Notes under the pieces: generated by a model | Seen by the model: the letters and a program-made list of their open reading frames with translations, nothing else | Databases searched by the model: none | What the model was told of the DNA's origin: nothing | Position numbers and translations under genes: made by a program | Assembly (NCBI GenBank): GCA_946885765.1 | Contig: CAMPHD010000003.1 | Location: 1 to 31,217, forward strand | Reading direction: 5' to 3' | Length of the DNA: 31,217 nt | DNA from: an uncultured Thalassospira sp. | GTDB taxonomy: Bacteria; Pseudomonadota; Alphaproteobacteria; Rhodospirillales_A; Thalassospiraceae | Shown here: positions 1 to 9,501 of the stretch, in pieces | How positions within the stretch are numbered: position 1 is the stretch's first letter | Layout of the letters: each line of letters begins with the position of its first letter

Positions 1-1004
1 TCCGCATTCTTTACAGGCAAAAACTTCAATTCCGCGATCAGTAATGCCAATATCATCGCAGCCGGGATCAAACGTACCCATCCCGCAATATCCATCGGGA
101 CAAAAATAACAATGATAAGCGCCAGATTTGCCAGTGCTATCAGCATCGAAACCCGTGCATGGCTCATACCGCGCTGGGTCGCCTGCTGATAGAAATGTTC
201 ACGATGTGCCTGCCAGACCTTTTCACCACGAAGCCCCCGCTTGATAAGGGTGAAAGTCGCGTCCAACAAATAGTATGATGGCAGGATCAATGCGGGCATC
301 CACGCCCCGCGTGCGGCCAGTTCCAGCAATAGCCAGCCCAGAACGAACCCCAGCGGTACGGATCCGACATCTCCCAGAAACAGCTTCGCAGGGTGCCAGT
401 TCCAGATCAGGAAACCGGCCATAATCGACAGAACACCCAGTCCGATATAACCAAGATCAACAAATTCGGGTAATGGAGCCAAAAGTGCGAGAATAAAGAT
501 ACCCAGTCCGATCGAGCCTGCTTCGACCCCGGTAATGCCGTCAATCCCGTCCATGAAATTGAACAGATTAAGGAACCAGACCCACGCCAGAACCACCAGA
601 ATACGATCCAGCCACATTGGCACCAGCCCTTGCAGCACCGGACCGTCAATCGCAAATATACCAACGATTACGGCAACGAACTGACAGGCAAAACGAATAG
701 CCGGCGACAGATTATGCCGATCATCAAACCAGCTTAGCGTACCAAGCCCTACGGCTGCGATCAGCATCAACCATTGCTGCAAGCCCGCATTCCCGGACCA
801 TAAAAAAACCGCCCCGACCATGACGATCAAAAGCGGTGTCACGGCCAATCCACCACCGCGTGGGGTCGGCACTGCATGACTGGAACGATGATTGGGCATA
901 TCAAGAATCGCCTTGCGCCGCAGATAAAGCAACACAGCCCAAGTCAGCAACATAGAGCCGATCAGGAAACAGCCGGAAAAAATCGCAAGTGCGGCAAAAG
1001 ACAT
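1..1004 (-). CDS. Glycosyltransferase family 4 (WbpL/WecA/MraY-type) polyprenyl-phosphate sugar-1-phosphate transferase, C-terminus outside window
   Basis: An integral membrane enzyme that would transfer an N-acetylamino-sugar-1-phosphate from a UDP-sugar to undecaprenyl phosphate, starting O-antigen or another surface glycan. The frame, read from ATG at 1004, is open to the left edge (334 codons visible). Family hallmarks are in order: DMPNHRSSHAVPTPRGGG (residues 35-52), the DD pair in SWFDDR (91-96), NLFNFMDGIDG (146-156), LFLGDVGS, and a C-terminal AHREHFYQ. The AHREHFYQ form and the NFMDGIDG motif fit WbpL/TagO-like enzymes better than MraY. Many hydrophobic segments separate these motifs, as expected for about ten membrane spans. 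It is divergent from rsmB. The exact sugar cannot be read from sequence. Confidence 0.93.
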   Translation of the reverse strand, partial: MSFAALAIFSGCFLIGSMLLTWAVLLYLRRKAILDMPNHRSSHAVPTPRGGGLAVTPLLIVMVGAVFLWSGNAGLQQWLMLIAAVGLGTLSWFDDRHNLSPAIRFACQFVAVIVGIFAIDGPVLQGLVPMWLDRILVVLAWVWFLNLFNFMDGIDGITGVEAGSIGLGIFILALLAPLPEFVDLGYIGLGVLSIMAGFLIWNWHPAKLFLGDVGSVPLGFVLGWLLLELAARGAWMPALILPSYYLLDATFTLIKRGLRGEKVWQAHREHFYQQATQRGMSHARVSMLIALANLALIIVIFVPMDIAGWVRLIPAAMILALLIAELKFLPVKNA

Positions 1005-1194
1005 CGGTGTCGCCCATTCCGTTCAAATCATCCGTCTGGATTACCGGGCACCCGTCCCCATCGCAAGGCTTTTAAGTAGCCGACAAACCATATCCAGCAG
1101 GCCTGCCATGTCAGAAATCGCGCGGCTAAGTGCTTTACAGCCCCCCCAAAGGGCGCTTACTTACAAGCCATAACCCGAAACCGGAGATATTCCT

Positions 1195-2532
1195 TTGACA
1201 GAACGCCGCGCCCGTCCGGACAACCGCCACACCCAACCGGCCGATCTTCCCGATCCGCGGATGCTGGCGCTCAAAACCCTGCAGGAACTGCGCGGGGGGG
1301 AAGTCACACTGGACGAGCTTTTGTCAAAACATGGTTATGGTCTGCCGTCACTGGACCGCAATTTTTTGCGCCAATTGCTGGGCACGACATTGCGCCATCT
1401 GGGTGAAATTGATGCCATGCTGGCCCCGCGCTATCACCCGCCACAAGATCGCACCGCCGCGCGATTGACCAATATCCTGCGTCTGGGCATTGCCCAGCTG
1501 TTTTTCATGGATACAGCCGATCACGGTGCTGTTGACAGCACGGTTAATCTGGCGCGCGATGCGGGGCTTCATCGTTACACCAAACTGATCAATGCCGTCT
1601 TGCGCGGCTTGCAGCGCGATGGCTTTGAATGGCCTGAAAATGTCGAAGACTGGCAATTGAACGTTCCGGCATGGCTGCGCGGATCATGGAAAAAGGCCTA
1701 TGGCGCGGACGTGGCCGAGGGCATTGCACAGGCAAGTCTTGGCTATGCCATGCTCGACCTTTCGATCAAAGACCCAGCAGAAGCCGCCGACTGGGCCGAA
1801 CAGATGGACGGCATCGTCCTTCCAACCGGCACGGTCCGGCTTGAAGGCGGGCGTCGCATCCGCAACCTTCCAGGCTATAAAGACGGCAAATGGTGGGTAC
1901 AGGATGCGGCGGCATCAATCCCGGCCAGATTGTTTTCGGCTCACAAGGGCAAAACCATTTATGACCTCTGCGCTGCACCGGGTGGCAAAACCATGCAGCT
2001 GGCGGCTCTTGGTGCACAGGCCATTGCCGTTGATAAATCCGAAGGCCGCCTGAAACGCGTCTATGAAAACCTTGAACGGGTTGAACTCGGTGCTGCCGTT
2101 GTTATCGGGGATGCCACGGACCTGGCATCCGATACGCCGCGTGCCGATGCGGTCCTGCTTGATGCGCCTTGTTCCGCAACCGGCACCATTCGGCGTCATC
2201 CTGATATTTTGCTGCGTCAGAACGACAAACTGATGCGATCGCTTCTGCCGATCCAGACCAAGCTGCTTAATCAGGCCGACAGGCTTCTGAATGTTGGCGG
2301 CGAGCTGATCTATTGCACCTGTTCGCTTCAGCCTGAAGAAGGCGAGCATCAGGTCAAATCATTTTTGGCCGATCATCCCAATTACGAACGCAAACCGATT
2401 ACCTCCGACGAGCTTGGCGGCTGGATTGAGGCAATCAACGATGCCGGGGAGCTTCGCATCCTACCGCTCCATATGCAGGAATATGGCGGGATCGATGGCT
2501 TCTTCTGTGCGCGACTGGTCAAGAAATCCTGA
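1195..2532 (+). CDS. rsmB: 16S rRNA (cytosine-C5)-methyltransferase RsmB/Sun
   Basis: SAM-dependent methyltransferase that modifies C967 of 16S rRNA (E. coli numbering) before 30S assembly is complete. The 445-residue protein has an N-terminal NusB-like RNA-binding domain (about residues 20-150) and a C-terminal Rossmann methyltransferase. SAM motif I is DLCAAPGGKT (257-266). The two cysteines of m5C enzymes are in DAPCSATG (Cys326) and YCTCS (Cys376, the expected nucleophile). The start is a TTG at 1195 with GGAGA about 8 bases upstream; no better ATG precedes the NusB-like region. It is followed by rpe on the same strand after 126 bases. Some alphaproteobacterial RsmB paralogues differ in target, so the C967 site is inferred from the family. 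Confidence 0.93.
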   Translation: MTERRARPDNRHTQPADLPDPRMLALKTLQELRGGEVTLDELLSKHGYGLPSLDRNFLRQLLGTTLRHLGEIDAMLAPRYHPPQDRTAARLTNILRLGIAQLFFMDTADHGAVDSTVNLARDAGLHRYTKLINAVLRGLQRDGFEWPENVEDWQLNVPAWLRGSWKKAYGADVAEGIAQASLGYAMLDLSIKDPAEAADWAEQMDGIVLPTGTVRLEGGRRIRNLPGYKDGKWWVQDAAASIPARLFSAHKGKTIYDLCAAPGGKTMQLAALGAQAIAVDKSEGRLKRVYENLERVELGAAVVIGDATDLASDTPRADAVLLDAPCSATGTIRRHPDILLRQNDKLMRSLLPIQTKLLNQADRLLNVGGELIYCTCSLQPEEGEHQVKSFLADHPNYERKPITSDELGGWIEAINDAGELRILPLHMQEYGGIDGFFCARLVKKS

Positions 2533-2658
2533 GCAGCACCCGCACCGAACCATGACAGGGCTGCCATTCGCGCCGGTTGGGTGACAGGACCGCGTTTTTG
2601 GGGTATGAGAACCGCGAAATTCCCATATCCCAACCCGCTTCAGGACCTTTGCCGCGCC

Positions 2659-3327
2659 ATGACCGCATCAAACGCCATTAAAATCGCACCTTCGATCCTT
2701 TCCGCCGATTTCGCCCAGTTGGGCGTTGATGTCCGTGCGGTTGATGCCGCCGGGGCGGATTACATCCATATTGATGTCATGGACGGCCATTACGTGCCCA
2801 ACATCACCATCGGCCCGGATGTGGTCAAGGCACTGCGCCCGCATAGCGACAAGGTGTTTGACGTTCATCTGATGATCGCACCGGTCGATCCCTATATCGA
2901 AGCCTTCGCTAATGCCGGTTCGGACATCATCACCATCCATGCCGAAGCAGGCCCGCATCTGCATCGTTCGCTTCAGCTGATCAAATCGCTTGGCAAAAAA
3001 GCCGGGGTGTCGCTGAACCCGTCGACGCCGGAAAGCGTGATCGAATATGTCATGGACATGGTTGACCTTGTTCTGGTCATGACCGTGAACCCGGGCTTTG
3101 GCGGCCAGAAATTCATTCCAAGCCAGCTTGAGAAAATCAAACGCATCCGCAAGATGATCGACGCCACCGGCCGTGATATCGACCTTGAAGTTGATGGCGG
3201 CGTGAACCCGGAAATCGCCCCACAGGTGATCGCAGCCGGCGCGAACGTTCTGGTCGCCGGATCAGCAACCTTCAAAGGCGGCCCGTCGGAATATGCCAAC
3301 AATATCGAGGCAATCCGCGGCGCGTAA
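2659..3327 (+). CDS. rpe: Ribulose-phosphate 3-epimerase
   Basis: Interconverts D-ribulose 5-phosphate and D-xylulose 5-phosphate in the non-oxidative pentose phosphate pathway, in the cytosol. The 222-residue TIM barrel is of normal length. It shows [11 protein letters not shown] at the N-terminus, HIDVMDG (catalytic Asp39), DVHLMI (His69), [21 protein letters not shown] (the flexible loop) and EVDGGVN (catalytic Asp178). I chose ATG 2659 because the family starts just before IAPSILS; an in-frame GTG at 2581 would add 26 residues unlike any Rpe. AGGAC lies about 12 bases upstream of the chosen start. It is co-directional with rsmB, and a stem-loop follows at 3357-3391. Confidence 0.95.
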   Translation: MTASNAIKIAPSILSADFAQLGVDVRAVDAAGADYIHIDVMDGHYVPNITIGPDVVKALRPHSDKVFDVHLMIAPVDPYIEAFANAGSDIITIHAEAGPHLHRSLQLIKSLGKKAGVSLNPSTPESVIEYVMDMVDLVLVMTVNPGFGGQKFIPSQLEKIKRIRKMIDATGRDIDLEVDGGVNPEIAPQVIAAGANVLVAGSATFKGGPSEYANNIEAIRGA

Positions 3328-3356
3328 TCTGCCTTTACGGCATTGCCAATGACTTC

Positions 3357-3391
3357 TCGGGGTCGGAGCTATCAATTGGTTTCGACCCCGA
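3357..3391 (+). terminator. Possible terminator after rpe
   Basis: A 9-bp perfect stem (TCGGGGTCG / CGACCCCGA) with a 17-base loop lies 29 bases after the rpe stop. The T-tract is poor (ATTGCGTTTT), so termination may be weak or Rho-assisted. Confidence 0.45.
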
Positions 3392-3430
3392 TTGCGTTTT
3401 GAACACATTCAAATCATCGCCCGATCTGTT

Positions 3431-3478
3431 TGATAAATTTTTTCTATCACCCCATTAGGTCTGCATACTTGACCTAAT
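3431..3478. promoter_or_regulatory. Tandem inverted repeats, likely operator for the ydeP-like gene
   Basis: ATTAGGTC (3454-3461) and GACCTAAT (3471-3478) form an 8-bp perfect inverted repeat with a 9-base spacer, ending 26 bases before the ATG of the oxidoreductase. A second, weaker repeat, TGATA (3431-3435) and TATCA (3445-3449), also has a 9-base spacer and is centred 26 bases upstream. There is no T-run, so this looks like a dimeric regulator site over or next to a promoter. The regulator is unknown. Confidence 0.55.
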
Positions 3479-3504
3479 TTCCGATCCGGCAAATAGATGC
3501 CGAC

Positions 3505-5817
3505 ATGAACGAGATATTTATTGGAAAAAAATCATCGGCCGCTGGTGGCTGGGGTGCGCTGAAAAGTTGCGGTAAGCAATTATTGCAAAGCGGCAGTCCC
3601 CTGACCGGTGCACGCACGATGCTTAAGGCCAATCAGCCTGACGGTTTTGATTGCCCGGGTTGTGCTTGGGGCGATCCCGAGCACGGGTCATCCTTTGAAT
3701 TTTGTGAAAACGGCGTCAAAGCCGTTTCCTGGGAAGCGACCGAAAAGCGGGCGACACCGGCATTCTTTGCCAAGCATACCGTAACCGAACTGAGCAAACT
3801 AAGCGATTACGAGCTGGAACTGAACGGTCGCATCACCCATCCGATGCGCTATGACCGTCAAAGCGATACCTATCAGCCGGTCGCATGGGAAGATGCCTTT
3901 GCCGAGATTGGTGACATCCTCAAAGGATTGGATAGCCCCGATCAGGCCGAGTTTTACACATCAGGCCGTGCCAGCAACGAGGCCGCTTATCTCTATCAGC
4001 TCTTTGTCCGCATCTTTGGCACCAACAATTTCCCCGATTGTTCAAACATGTGCCATGAAGCAAGCGGCGTTGGCTTGCGTCAGGCCATCGGCGTGGGCAA
4101 AGGTACGGTCCTTCTTGAGGATTTCGAAAAGGCCGATGCCATTTTCGTCCTTGGGCAGAATCCGGGTACCAATCATCCGCGCATGCTGGGCGATTTGCGC
4201 CGGGCGGCAATGCGTGGTGCAAAGATCGTGGTTTTTAACCCGATCAGGGAACGCGGGCTTGAACGGTTTTCCGACCCGCAGGACAAACTTGAAATGCTGC
4301 ATGGCGGTTCGACCGAAATCGCCAGCCACTATTTCCAACCCTGCCTGGGCGGGGATATGGCCGCCGTCCGGGGTATGAGCAAAGCGATCTTTGCCGCTGA
4401 TGATGAAGCCACCGCCAAGGGCGCGCCATCTGTTCTTGATCACGCCTTCCTCAATGAACATTGCGACGGACTGAGTGAATATCGCGCTGCGGTCAATGCC
4501 ACCAGCTGGTCGGAAATCGAAGACCAGTCGGGCCTGAGCCGACAGGAAATCGAGCAGGCGGCCACTGTCTATTTGTCTTCTGAACGCGTCATTTGCACCT
4601 GGGCGATGGGTATTACCCAGCACCTTCATTCCGTGCCAACCATTCGTGAAATTGCCAGTTTCATGTTCCTGCGCGGCAATATCGGCAAGCCGGGCGCTGG
4701 TTTGTGTCCGGTGCGCGGACATTCAAATGTGCAGGGCGACCGAACGGTGGGCATCAATGAAAAACCGTCCGACTCCTTCCTTGATGCTTTGGAAAAGGAA
4801 TTCGGTTTCACGGTTCCGCGCAATCACGGTCACAATGTTCTGGCCGCCATCGGTGCGATGCTTGATGGCAGTGCCAAGGCCTTTATCGGGTTGGGCGGAA
4901 ACTTTGCCCGTGCGACCCCTGATAGCGCCCTTGTCGAAAAGGCGATGAAAAGCCTTCGTCTCACCGTCAATATCGCGACCAAACCCAATCATTCGCACCT
5001 AATGCCCGGGGAAACTGCCTTTATCCTTCCCTGTCTGGGCCGGACCGAGATTGACCTTAATTCCCAAGGTCAGTCACAGGTGGTCAGTGTCGAAGATTCA
5101 ATGAGCATGGTGCACGGATCGGCGGGTATTAACCGCCCGGCATCGCCGCATCTTCTGTCCGAGGTTGCAATTGTCGCTGGCATTGCCGAGGCAACGGTTG
5201 GCAGCAACGTGGTATCCTGGGCCAGCCTTGCCGATGATTACGAACGCATCCGCAGCCATATCGAAGCAACCATTCCGGGCTTTGCCGATTACAACACGCG
5301 CCTTCGCAAGCCACGTGGTTTCCATCTGCGCAATGATGCCGCCCATCGGGAATGGAACACCCCAAGCAGCAAGGCAACATTTGCCAATACCGCCCTGCCC
5401 CGTCAGACGGTCCACCAACAGGCCCGTCAGAACCAGAAGGCCAATGGCGGCAGATCGCAATTTGCCTTGCAGACATTCCGATCACACGACCAGTACAATA
5501 CGACCGTTTACGGCCTTGATGATCGCTATCGCGGGGTTTACGGCGAACGCAAGGTCATCTTTATCCATCCCGATGATCTGGCCATGCTGAATGCCAGGTC
5601 CGGCGACCGTGTTGATGTGATTTGCGAATATGATGACGGGATCGAACGGATCGCCGATGATTTCCGGTTTGTCTCCTATGACATTCCGCGCGGCAGTGTG
5701 GCGGGCTATTACCCGGAACTGAACGTTCTGGTGCCGCTTGGCAGTGCCGGTGATCAAAGCGACACACCGACATCCAAATCGGTCATGGTGTCATTTCGCG
5801 CGGAAAAATCCGCGTGA
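3505..5817 (+). CDS. FdhF/YdeP-family molybdopterin oxidoreductase
   Basis: A 770-residue member of the formate-dehydrogenase-alpha-like family typified by E. coli YdeP, which has been linked to acid resistance but whose substrate is not known. Conserved parts are GFDCPGCAWGDPEHGS (Cys50, Cys53, with Cys67 after), TSGRASNEAAYLYQLF, and NNFPDCSNMCHEASGVG. In the last, Cys183-His184 aligns with the Sec/Cys-His pair that binds molybdenum in formate dehydrogenases. LGQNPGTNHPRM and the C-terminal molybdopterin-dinucleotide-binding domain (about residues 650-765) are present. The N-terminal cysteine spacing (C-x2-C-x13-C) is not the canonical C-x2-C-x3-C-x26-C cluster motif. No signal peptide or Tat motif is seen, so it is probably cytoplasmic. 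No fdhD is in the window. The stop overlaps the next gene. Confidence 0.88.
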   Translation: MNEIFIGKKSSAAGGWGALKSCGKQLLQSGSPLTGARTMLKANQPDGFDCPGCAWGDPEHGSSFEFCENGVKAVSWEATEKRATPAFFAKHTVTELSKLSDYELELNGRITHPMRYDRQSDTYQPVAWEDAFAEIGDILKGLDSPDQAEFYTSGRASNEAAYLYQLFVRIFGTNNFPDCSNMCHEASGVGLRQAIGVGKGTVLLEDFEKADAIFVLGQNPGTNHPRMLGDLRRAAMRGAKIVVFNPIRERGLERFSDPQDKLEMLHGGSTEIASHYFQPCLGGDMAAVRGMSKAIFAADDEATAKGAPSVLDHAFLNEHCDGLSEYRAAVNATSWSEIEDQSGLSRQEIEQAATVYLSSERVICTWAMGITQHLHSVPTIREIASFMFLRGNIGKPGAGLCPVRGHSNVQGDRTVGINEKPSDSFLDALEKEFGFTVPRNHGHNVLAAIGAMLDGSAKAFIGLGGNFARATPDSALVEKAMKSLRLTVNIATKPNHSHLMPGETAFILPCLGRTEIDLNSQGQSQVVSVEDSMSMVHGSAGINRPASPHLLSEVAIVAGIAEATVGSNVVSWASLADDYERIRSHIEATIPGFADYNTRLRKPRGFHLRNDAAHREWNTPSSKATFANTALPRQTVHQQARQNQKANGGRSQFALQTFRSHDQYNTTVYGLDDRYRGVYGERKVIFIHPDDLAMLNARSGDRVDVICEYDDGIERIADDFRFVSYDIPRGSVAGYYPELNVLVPLGSAGDQSDTPTSKSVMVSFRAEKSA

Positions 5818-6125
5818 GTGCCCCGCTGCAAAATCATCGGGAAAAAGATAACGCACCAGATGCAGCACATTTTCTGCATCTGGTCGAACGCACCCTGGTC
5901 GGCAACCCGGAACTCAGTCCGGTTCAGGCGGCAATTCTGGTCGCCGCCCGACAGGATATCGCCCGTGACAGCAAAACATTCGCCCGATTGTTCGGGATGG
6001 CCCACGCAATCGTTCTGCGTGAGCTAAATGCACTTATCCAGGCAACCGGGCTTGTGACCCAGACGAAACGCGACACCCGCACATTGCGCACGCATTATCA
6101 GGCGACATCCGTAACCGACGCATAA
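5814..6125 (+). CDS. Small winged-helix-like protein coupled to the YdeP-like oxidoreductase
   Basis: A 103-residue protein starting at a GTG that overlaps the upstream stop codon (GTGA), so translation is coupled to the oxidoreductase. I do not recognise a named family. Residues 35-95 read like a winged helix-turn-helix: helix SPVQAAILVAARQDI, then DSKTFARLFGMAHAIVLREL (a MarR/ArsR-like HTH with a 'recognition' helix), then ATGLVTQTKRDTRTLRTHY as a possible wing. It has no transmembrane segment or signal peptide. It could be an autoregulator acting on the inverted repeats at 3431-3478, or a chaperone-like partner of the molybdoenzyme; both are inference. The gene ends 8 bases from the convergent DUF1674 gene. 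Confidence 0.7.
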   Translation: MSAPLQNHREKDNAPDAAHFLHLVERTLVGNPELSPVQAAILVAARQDIARDSKTFARLFGMAHAIVLRELNALIQATGLVTQTKRDTRTLRTHYQATSVTDA

Positions 6126-6133
6126 GATCGATC

Positions 6134-6394
6134 TTAAAAATCGATGCAGCGGCCCTTGTTTTCCCAATCGCCAAAGCGGGTTGGCTCCGGGCCTTTGGGC
6201 CCCCCGATTTCGCGCGCCTTGGCAGCAGCTTCCTTGGCGGCCTTGGCTTCGGCCAGCGCATTGATTGCATCCTGCGACAGAACGGGCGCCATGTCTGCGC
6301 CCGCAATCTCTTCGTTCCTTTCTTCCGAGGTTTTCGGTTCTGCCTTTTCTTTTGGCACCTCGTGAATAACGGTTTCGCGGAACTTTCCGGCCAT
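6134..6394 (-). CDS. DUF1674 protein, SDHAF4/Sdh8-type succinate dehydrogenase assembly factor
   Basis: The 86-residue protein ends in the DUF1674 signature: EIGGPKGPEPTRFGDWENKG and then RCIDF at the extreme C-terminus. In mitochondria the homologues SDHAF4/Sdh8 bind flavinylated SdhA and help it join the complex while limiting oxidant formation. The bacterial members are presumed to act similarly in the cytoplasm. The N-terminal half is charged, Ala/Glu/Lys-rich and probably flexible or helical. I chose ATG 6394 because GGAGA lies 5-10 bases upstream; an earlier in-frame ATG at 6460 lacks a clear ribosome site. It is not next to sdh genes here and is divergent from tex. Confidence 0.85.
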   Translation of the reverse strand: MAGKFRETVIHEVPKEKAEPKTSEERNEEIAGADMAPVLSQDAINALAEAKAAKEAAAKAREIGGPKGPEPTRFGDWENKGRCIDF

Positions 6395-6644
6395 CCTTGG
6401 TTCTCCGTTTGTCGGGGATACCCCGATTAATCTGTTAGCCCAGAAATAACCTGCCCGCACCGCCGGGGCAAGTTATCGGCAGCAGGATTTGGCTGTATTG
6501 CGCAAAATACATGGGATTTCAGCATGTTGGGATTCCGCGCAGTAAACCCCGGTGGAATGCCATCGGACAAATACCGGAAACTGGCTCTTTCCCCTGTATG
6601 CGAAAGCCGCTATTTCAGGCAGACGAGCAAATCAAGGAGAAACC

Positions 6645-9008
6645 ATGCGTCCAATTCCCCAGCGTATCGCCGAAGAACTTTCATGCCGGCCGGAACAGGT
6701 CATTGCCACCATCGAGATGCTTAATGAGGGCTCCACCGTTCCATTCATTGCCCGCTACCGCAAAGAAAAAACCGGCGGCCTTGATGATACCCAACTTCGT
6801 ACGCTGGAAGAACGCCTGCGCTATCTGACCGAGCTTGAAGAACGCCGTTCAAGCGTGCTTGAAAGCATCCGTGAACAGGAAAAGCTGACACCGGAACTTG
6901 AAAAGGCCATCAACGAGGCAGACACCAAAACCCGCCTTGAAGATTTGTACCTGCCTTACAAGAAAAAGCGCCGCACCAAGGCCCAGATCGCCCGCGAAGC
7001 CGGGCTGGAGCCGCTGGCGGATGATCTGTATGGCAATCCGGCACTTGATCCGGAAACCGAAGCCGCAAAATACGTCGATGCCGAAAAAGGCGTCGAAGAC
7101 ACCAAAGCCGCCCTTGATGGCGCGCGTCAGATTCTGATGGAACGCTTTGCCGAGGATGCCGATCTGGTGGCAAAGCTGCGTGATCTTTTGTGGAATGACG
7201 GCGAAATCAGCGCCAGCGTAATCGATGGCAAACAGGCCGAAGGCGCCAAGTTCTCCGACTATTTCGAGCATTCCGAAAAAATCAAAACCTGCCCGTCGCA
7301 TCGCGCCCTGGCCCTGTTCAGGGGCCGTAACGAAAACATCCTGCAACTTAAACTGACACTCGGTGCCGCCGACGAAGACCGCCCCCGTACCGAGCAGGGC
7401 CGGGCCGAGATCATGATTTCCGCCCATGTCGGTATTGCGGATCGGGGCCGCGCAGCCGACAAATGGCTGGTTGATATGGTTCGCTGGACCTGGCGGGTCA
7501 AATTGTCGCTATCCATCGAACTTGACCTGTTCGGCACCCTTCGTGACAGCGCCGAAGAAGACGCGATCAAGGTCTTTGCCGATAACCTCAAAGACCTGCT
7601 ACTTGCCGCACCCGCCGGGCAAAAGGCCACCATGGGTCTTGATCCGGGGGTGCGTACCGGTGTCAAGGTTGCCGTGATTGATGCCACCGGCAAGATGGTT
7701 GATACCGCAACCGTTTACCCGTTCCAGCCGCGCAATGACGTCGAAGGCGCGCTGAATACGCTGGCGGCCCTTGCCGCACGCCACAAGATCGAACTGATCG
7801 CCATTGGCAATGGCACCTATTCACGTGAAACCGATGAGCTTGCCGGTCAGCTACTCAAACGCTTCCCGGCACTCAAGGCGACCAAGGTCATTGTCAACGA
7901 GTCCGGCGCATCGATTTATTCCGCATCGCAATTTGCCGCCGAGGAATTCCCCGATCTGGATGTGTCCCTGCGCGGCGCGGTATCCATCGCACGCCGCCTG
8001 CAAGACCCGTTGGCGGAACTGGTGAAGATCGAACCAAAATCCATCGGTGTCGGTCAGTATCAGCACGACGTATCGGAAACCAAGCTTGCCAAATCGCTGG
8101 ATGCCGTGGTTGAGGATTGCGTGAACGGTGTGGGTGTTGACCTCAATACCGCGTCCATCCCGCTTCTGACCCGTGTTGCCGGCCTTTCAGAAACACTGGC
8201 GCGCAATATCGTTGGTTATCGCGATATCAATGGCGCGTTCCGTTCGCGTGCCGATTTGCGCAAGGTCGAACGCCTTGGCCCAAAAGCGTTCGAACAATGT
8301 GCCGGCTTCCTGCGCATCCGCGGCGGTGAAAACCCGTTGGATGCATCGGCGGTGCACCCGGAAGCCTATAAACTGGTGGAACGCATCAGCACGCGTTCCA
8401 ACAAGCCACTGGCAGCCCTGATTGGCGATTCGCCATTCATCAAAACCCTGCGCCCGGACGACTATGCCGACGACGTGTTCGGCGTCCCGACCATCCGCGA
8501 CATTCTGGCCGAACTTGATAAACCCGGTCGCGATCCGCGCCCGGAATTCAAGACCGCGAAATTCACCGATGGCGTGAACGAAATCAAAGACCTCAAGACC
8601 GGTATGAAGCTTGAGGGAACGGTTACCAACGTCACCAATTTCGGGGCGTTCGTGGATATCGGTGTTCATCAGGACGGGCTTGTTCATATTTCACAACTGG
8701 CGGACAAATTCGTTTCCGACCCGCGTGAAGTCGTCAAGGCGGGGCAGATCGTGTCGGTTACCGTCATGGAAGTGGATGCGCCGCGCAAACGTATCGGTCT
8801 GTCGATGAAATCCGCGCCGGATTACGAAGGCACCCGTGAAAATCGTACCGAGTCCCGTAGCGGCAATACGGGCGGGCGCTCAGCGCCCCAAACCCACAGG
8901 AATGCAGGGCGCGGCAACCAGAGCAGTACCAATTATCAAAGCAGTGCCAGCAGCGACGGTGGCGCCATGGCCGCAGCACTCAAGGCCGCAATGGAACGAC
9001 GCAAATAG
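6645..9008 (+). CDS. tex: Tex family RNA-binding transcription accessory protein
   Basis: A 787-residue protein of the Tex/Spt6-like family, thought to act on the elongating transcription complex and nucleic acids. Domain order is normal: an N-terminal helical region with [20 protein letters not shown] and [16 protein letters not shown]; a YqgF/RNase-H-like domain starting near residue 330 at [15 protein letters not shown]; tandem helix-hairpin-helix (about 500-560; [32 protein letters not shown]); and an S1 domain (about 653-722; [24 protein letters not shown]). The last 50 residues are a Ser/Gly/Asn-rich low-complexity tail ending in [14 protein letters not shown] 6645 has AAGGAGA 4 bases upstream; an earlier in-frame ATG at 6552 would add unrelated sequence. 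A strong terminator follows. Confidence 0.96.
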   Translation: MRPIPQRIAEELSCRPEQVIATIEMLNEGSTVPFIARYRKEKTGGLDDTQLRTLEERLRYLTELEERRSSVLESIREQEKLTPELEKAINEADTKTRLEDLYLPYKKKRRTKAQIAREAGLEPLADDLYGNPALDPETEAAKYVDAEKGVEDTKAALDGARQILMERFAEDADLVAKLRDLLWNDGEISASVIDGKQAEGAKFSDYFEHSEKIKTCPSHRALALFRGRNENILQLKLTLGAADEDRPRTEQGRAEIMISAHVGIADRGRAADKWLVDMVRWTWRVKLSLSIELDLFGTLRDSAEEDAIKVFADNLKDLLLAAPAGQKATMGLDPGVRTGVKVAVIDATGKMVDTATVYPFQPRNDVEGALNTLAALAARHKIELIAIGNGTYSRETDELAGQLLKRFPALKATKVIVNESGASIYSASQFAAEEFPDLDVSLRGAVSIARRLQDPLAELVKIEPKSIGVGQYQHDVSETKLAKSLDAVVEDCVNGVGVDLNTASIPLLTRVAGLSETLARNIVGYRDINGAFRSRADLRKVERLGPKAFEQCAGFLRIRGGENPLDASAVHPEAYKLVERISTRSNKPLAALIGDSPFIKTLRPDDYADDVFGVPTIRDILAELDKPGRDPRPEFKTAKFTDGVNEIKDLKTGMKLEGTVTNVTNFGAFVDIGVHQDGLVHISQLADKFVSDPREVVKAGQIVSVTVMEVDAPRKRIGLSMKSAPDYEGTRENRTESRSGNTGGRSAPQTHRNAGRGNQSSTNYQSSASSDGGAMAAALKAAMERRK

Positions 9009-9045
9009 CGATTTCATAAAAATTTCGCATCTCAACTGATTGTAG

Positions 9046-9079
9046 AAAGCCCCCTAACCTTTTGTTCAGGGGGCTTTTT
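9046..9079 (+). terminator. Rho-independent terminator after tex
   Basis: Perfect 10-bp stem AAAGCCCCCT / AGGGGGCTTT with a 12-base loop, running into TTTTT. It lies 38 bases after the tex stop. Confidence 0.92.
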
Positions 9080-9195
9080 ACGTGTGACAGTTGGAAAATC
9101 GAAACATTCGGCACGGAAATGCCGCATTTGCGCCCCCATTTTCCCCTCTTCGCCGCGCATCTTTGCATCTCTAAAAAGAAGCGCGAGGAAACATC

Positions 9196-9501
9196 ATGTT
9201 TAGATCTTTGCGCAGCAAGCCGGTTGTAATCGCCCTCGTCGGAGTTTTGACAGTGACGACAGCCGCACTGGCTGCAATCCGTGTCGCACCGAAAGCGACC
9301 ACCGACAGTGTCACCATCCATGCTGATCAGGCAAAAGGCGAAGTCATCCTGTCCTTTCAGGACGGATCGATTGCGCTGAACAAGGATTGCGGCTCTTTCC
9401 CGTGCCGTATCGATATTTCCCGCCTGCAAAAGGGGGAATATGACGTGATGATCCGCGATGGTACCGACATTCAGAACATGGTCAGCCTGTACAAGGAATA
9501 A
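9196..9501 (+). CDS. Small exported protein of unknown function
   Basis: A 101-residue protein with a clear signal peptide: basic MFRSLRSK, hydrophobic PVVIALVGVLTVTTAALA, and a likely Ala-x-Ala cut near residue 27. The mature part is about 75 residues, predicted mostly beta: DSVTIHADQAKGEVILSF, then a short Cys-x4-Cys segment (DCGSFPCRIDIS) that could form a disulfide in the periplasm, then KGEYDVMIRDGTDIQNMVSLY. I do not recognise the family. GAGGAA lies 8 bases before the ATG. It stands alone between the tex terminator and sodB, with its own upstream region, so it is probably monocistronic. Confidence 0.75.
   Translation: MFRSLRSKPVVIALVGVLTVTTAALAAIRVAPKATTDSVTIHADQAKGEVILSFQDGSIALNKDCGSFPCRIDISRLQKGEYDVMIRDGTDIQNMVSLYKE

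Noticed and set aside
4042..4722. 226-codon open frame antisense to the YdeP-like gene
   Set aside because: Coding evidence on the plus strand is strong and the antisense product has no recognisable domain.
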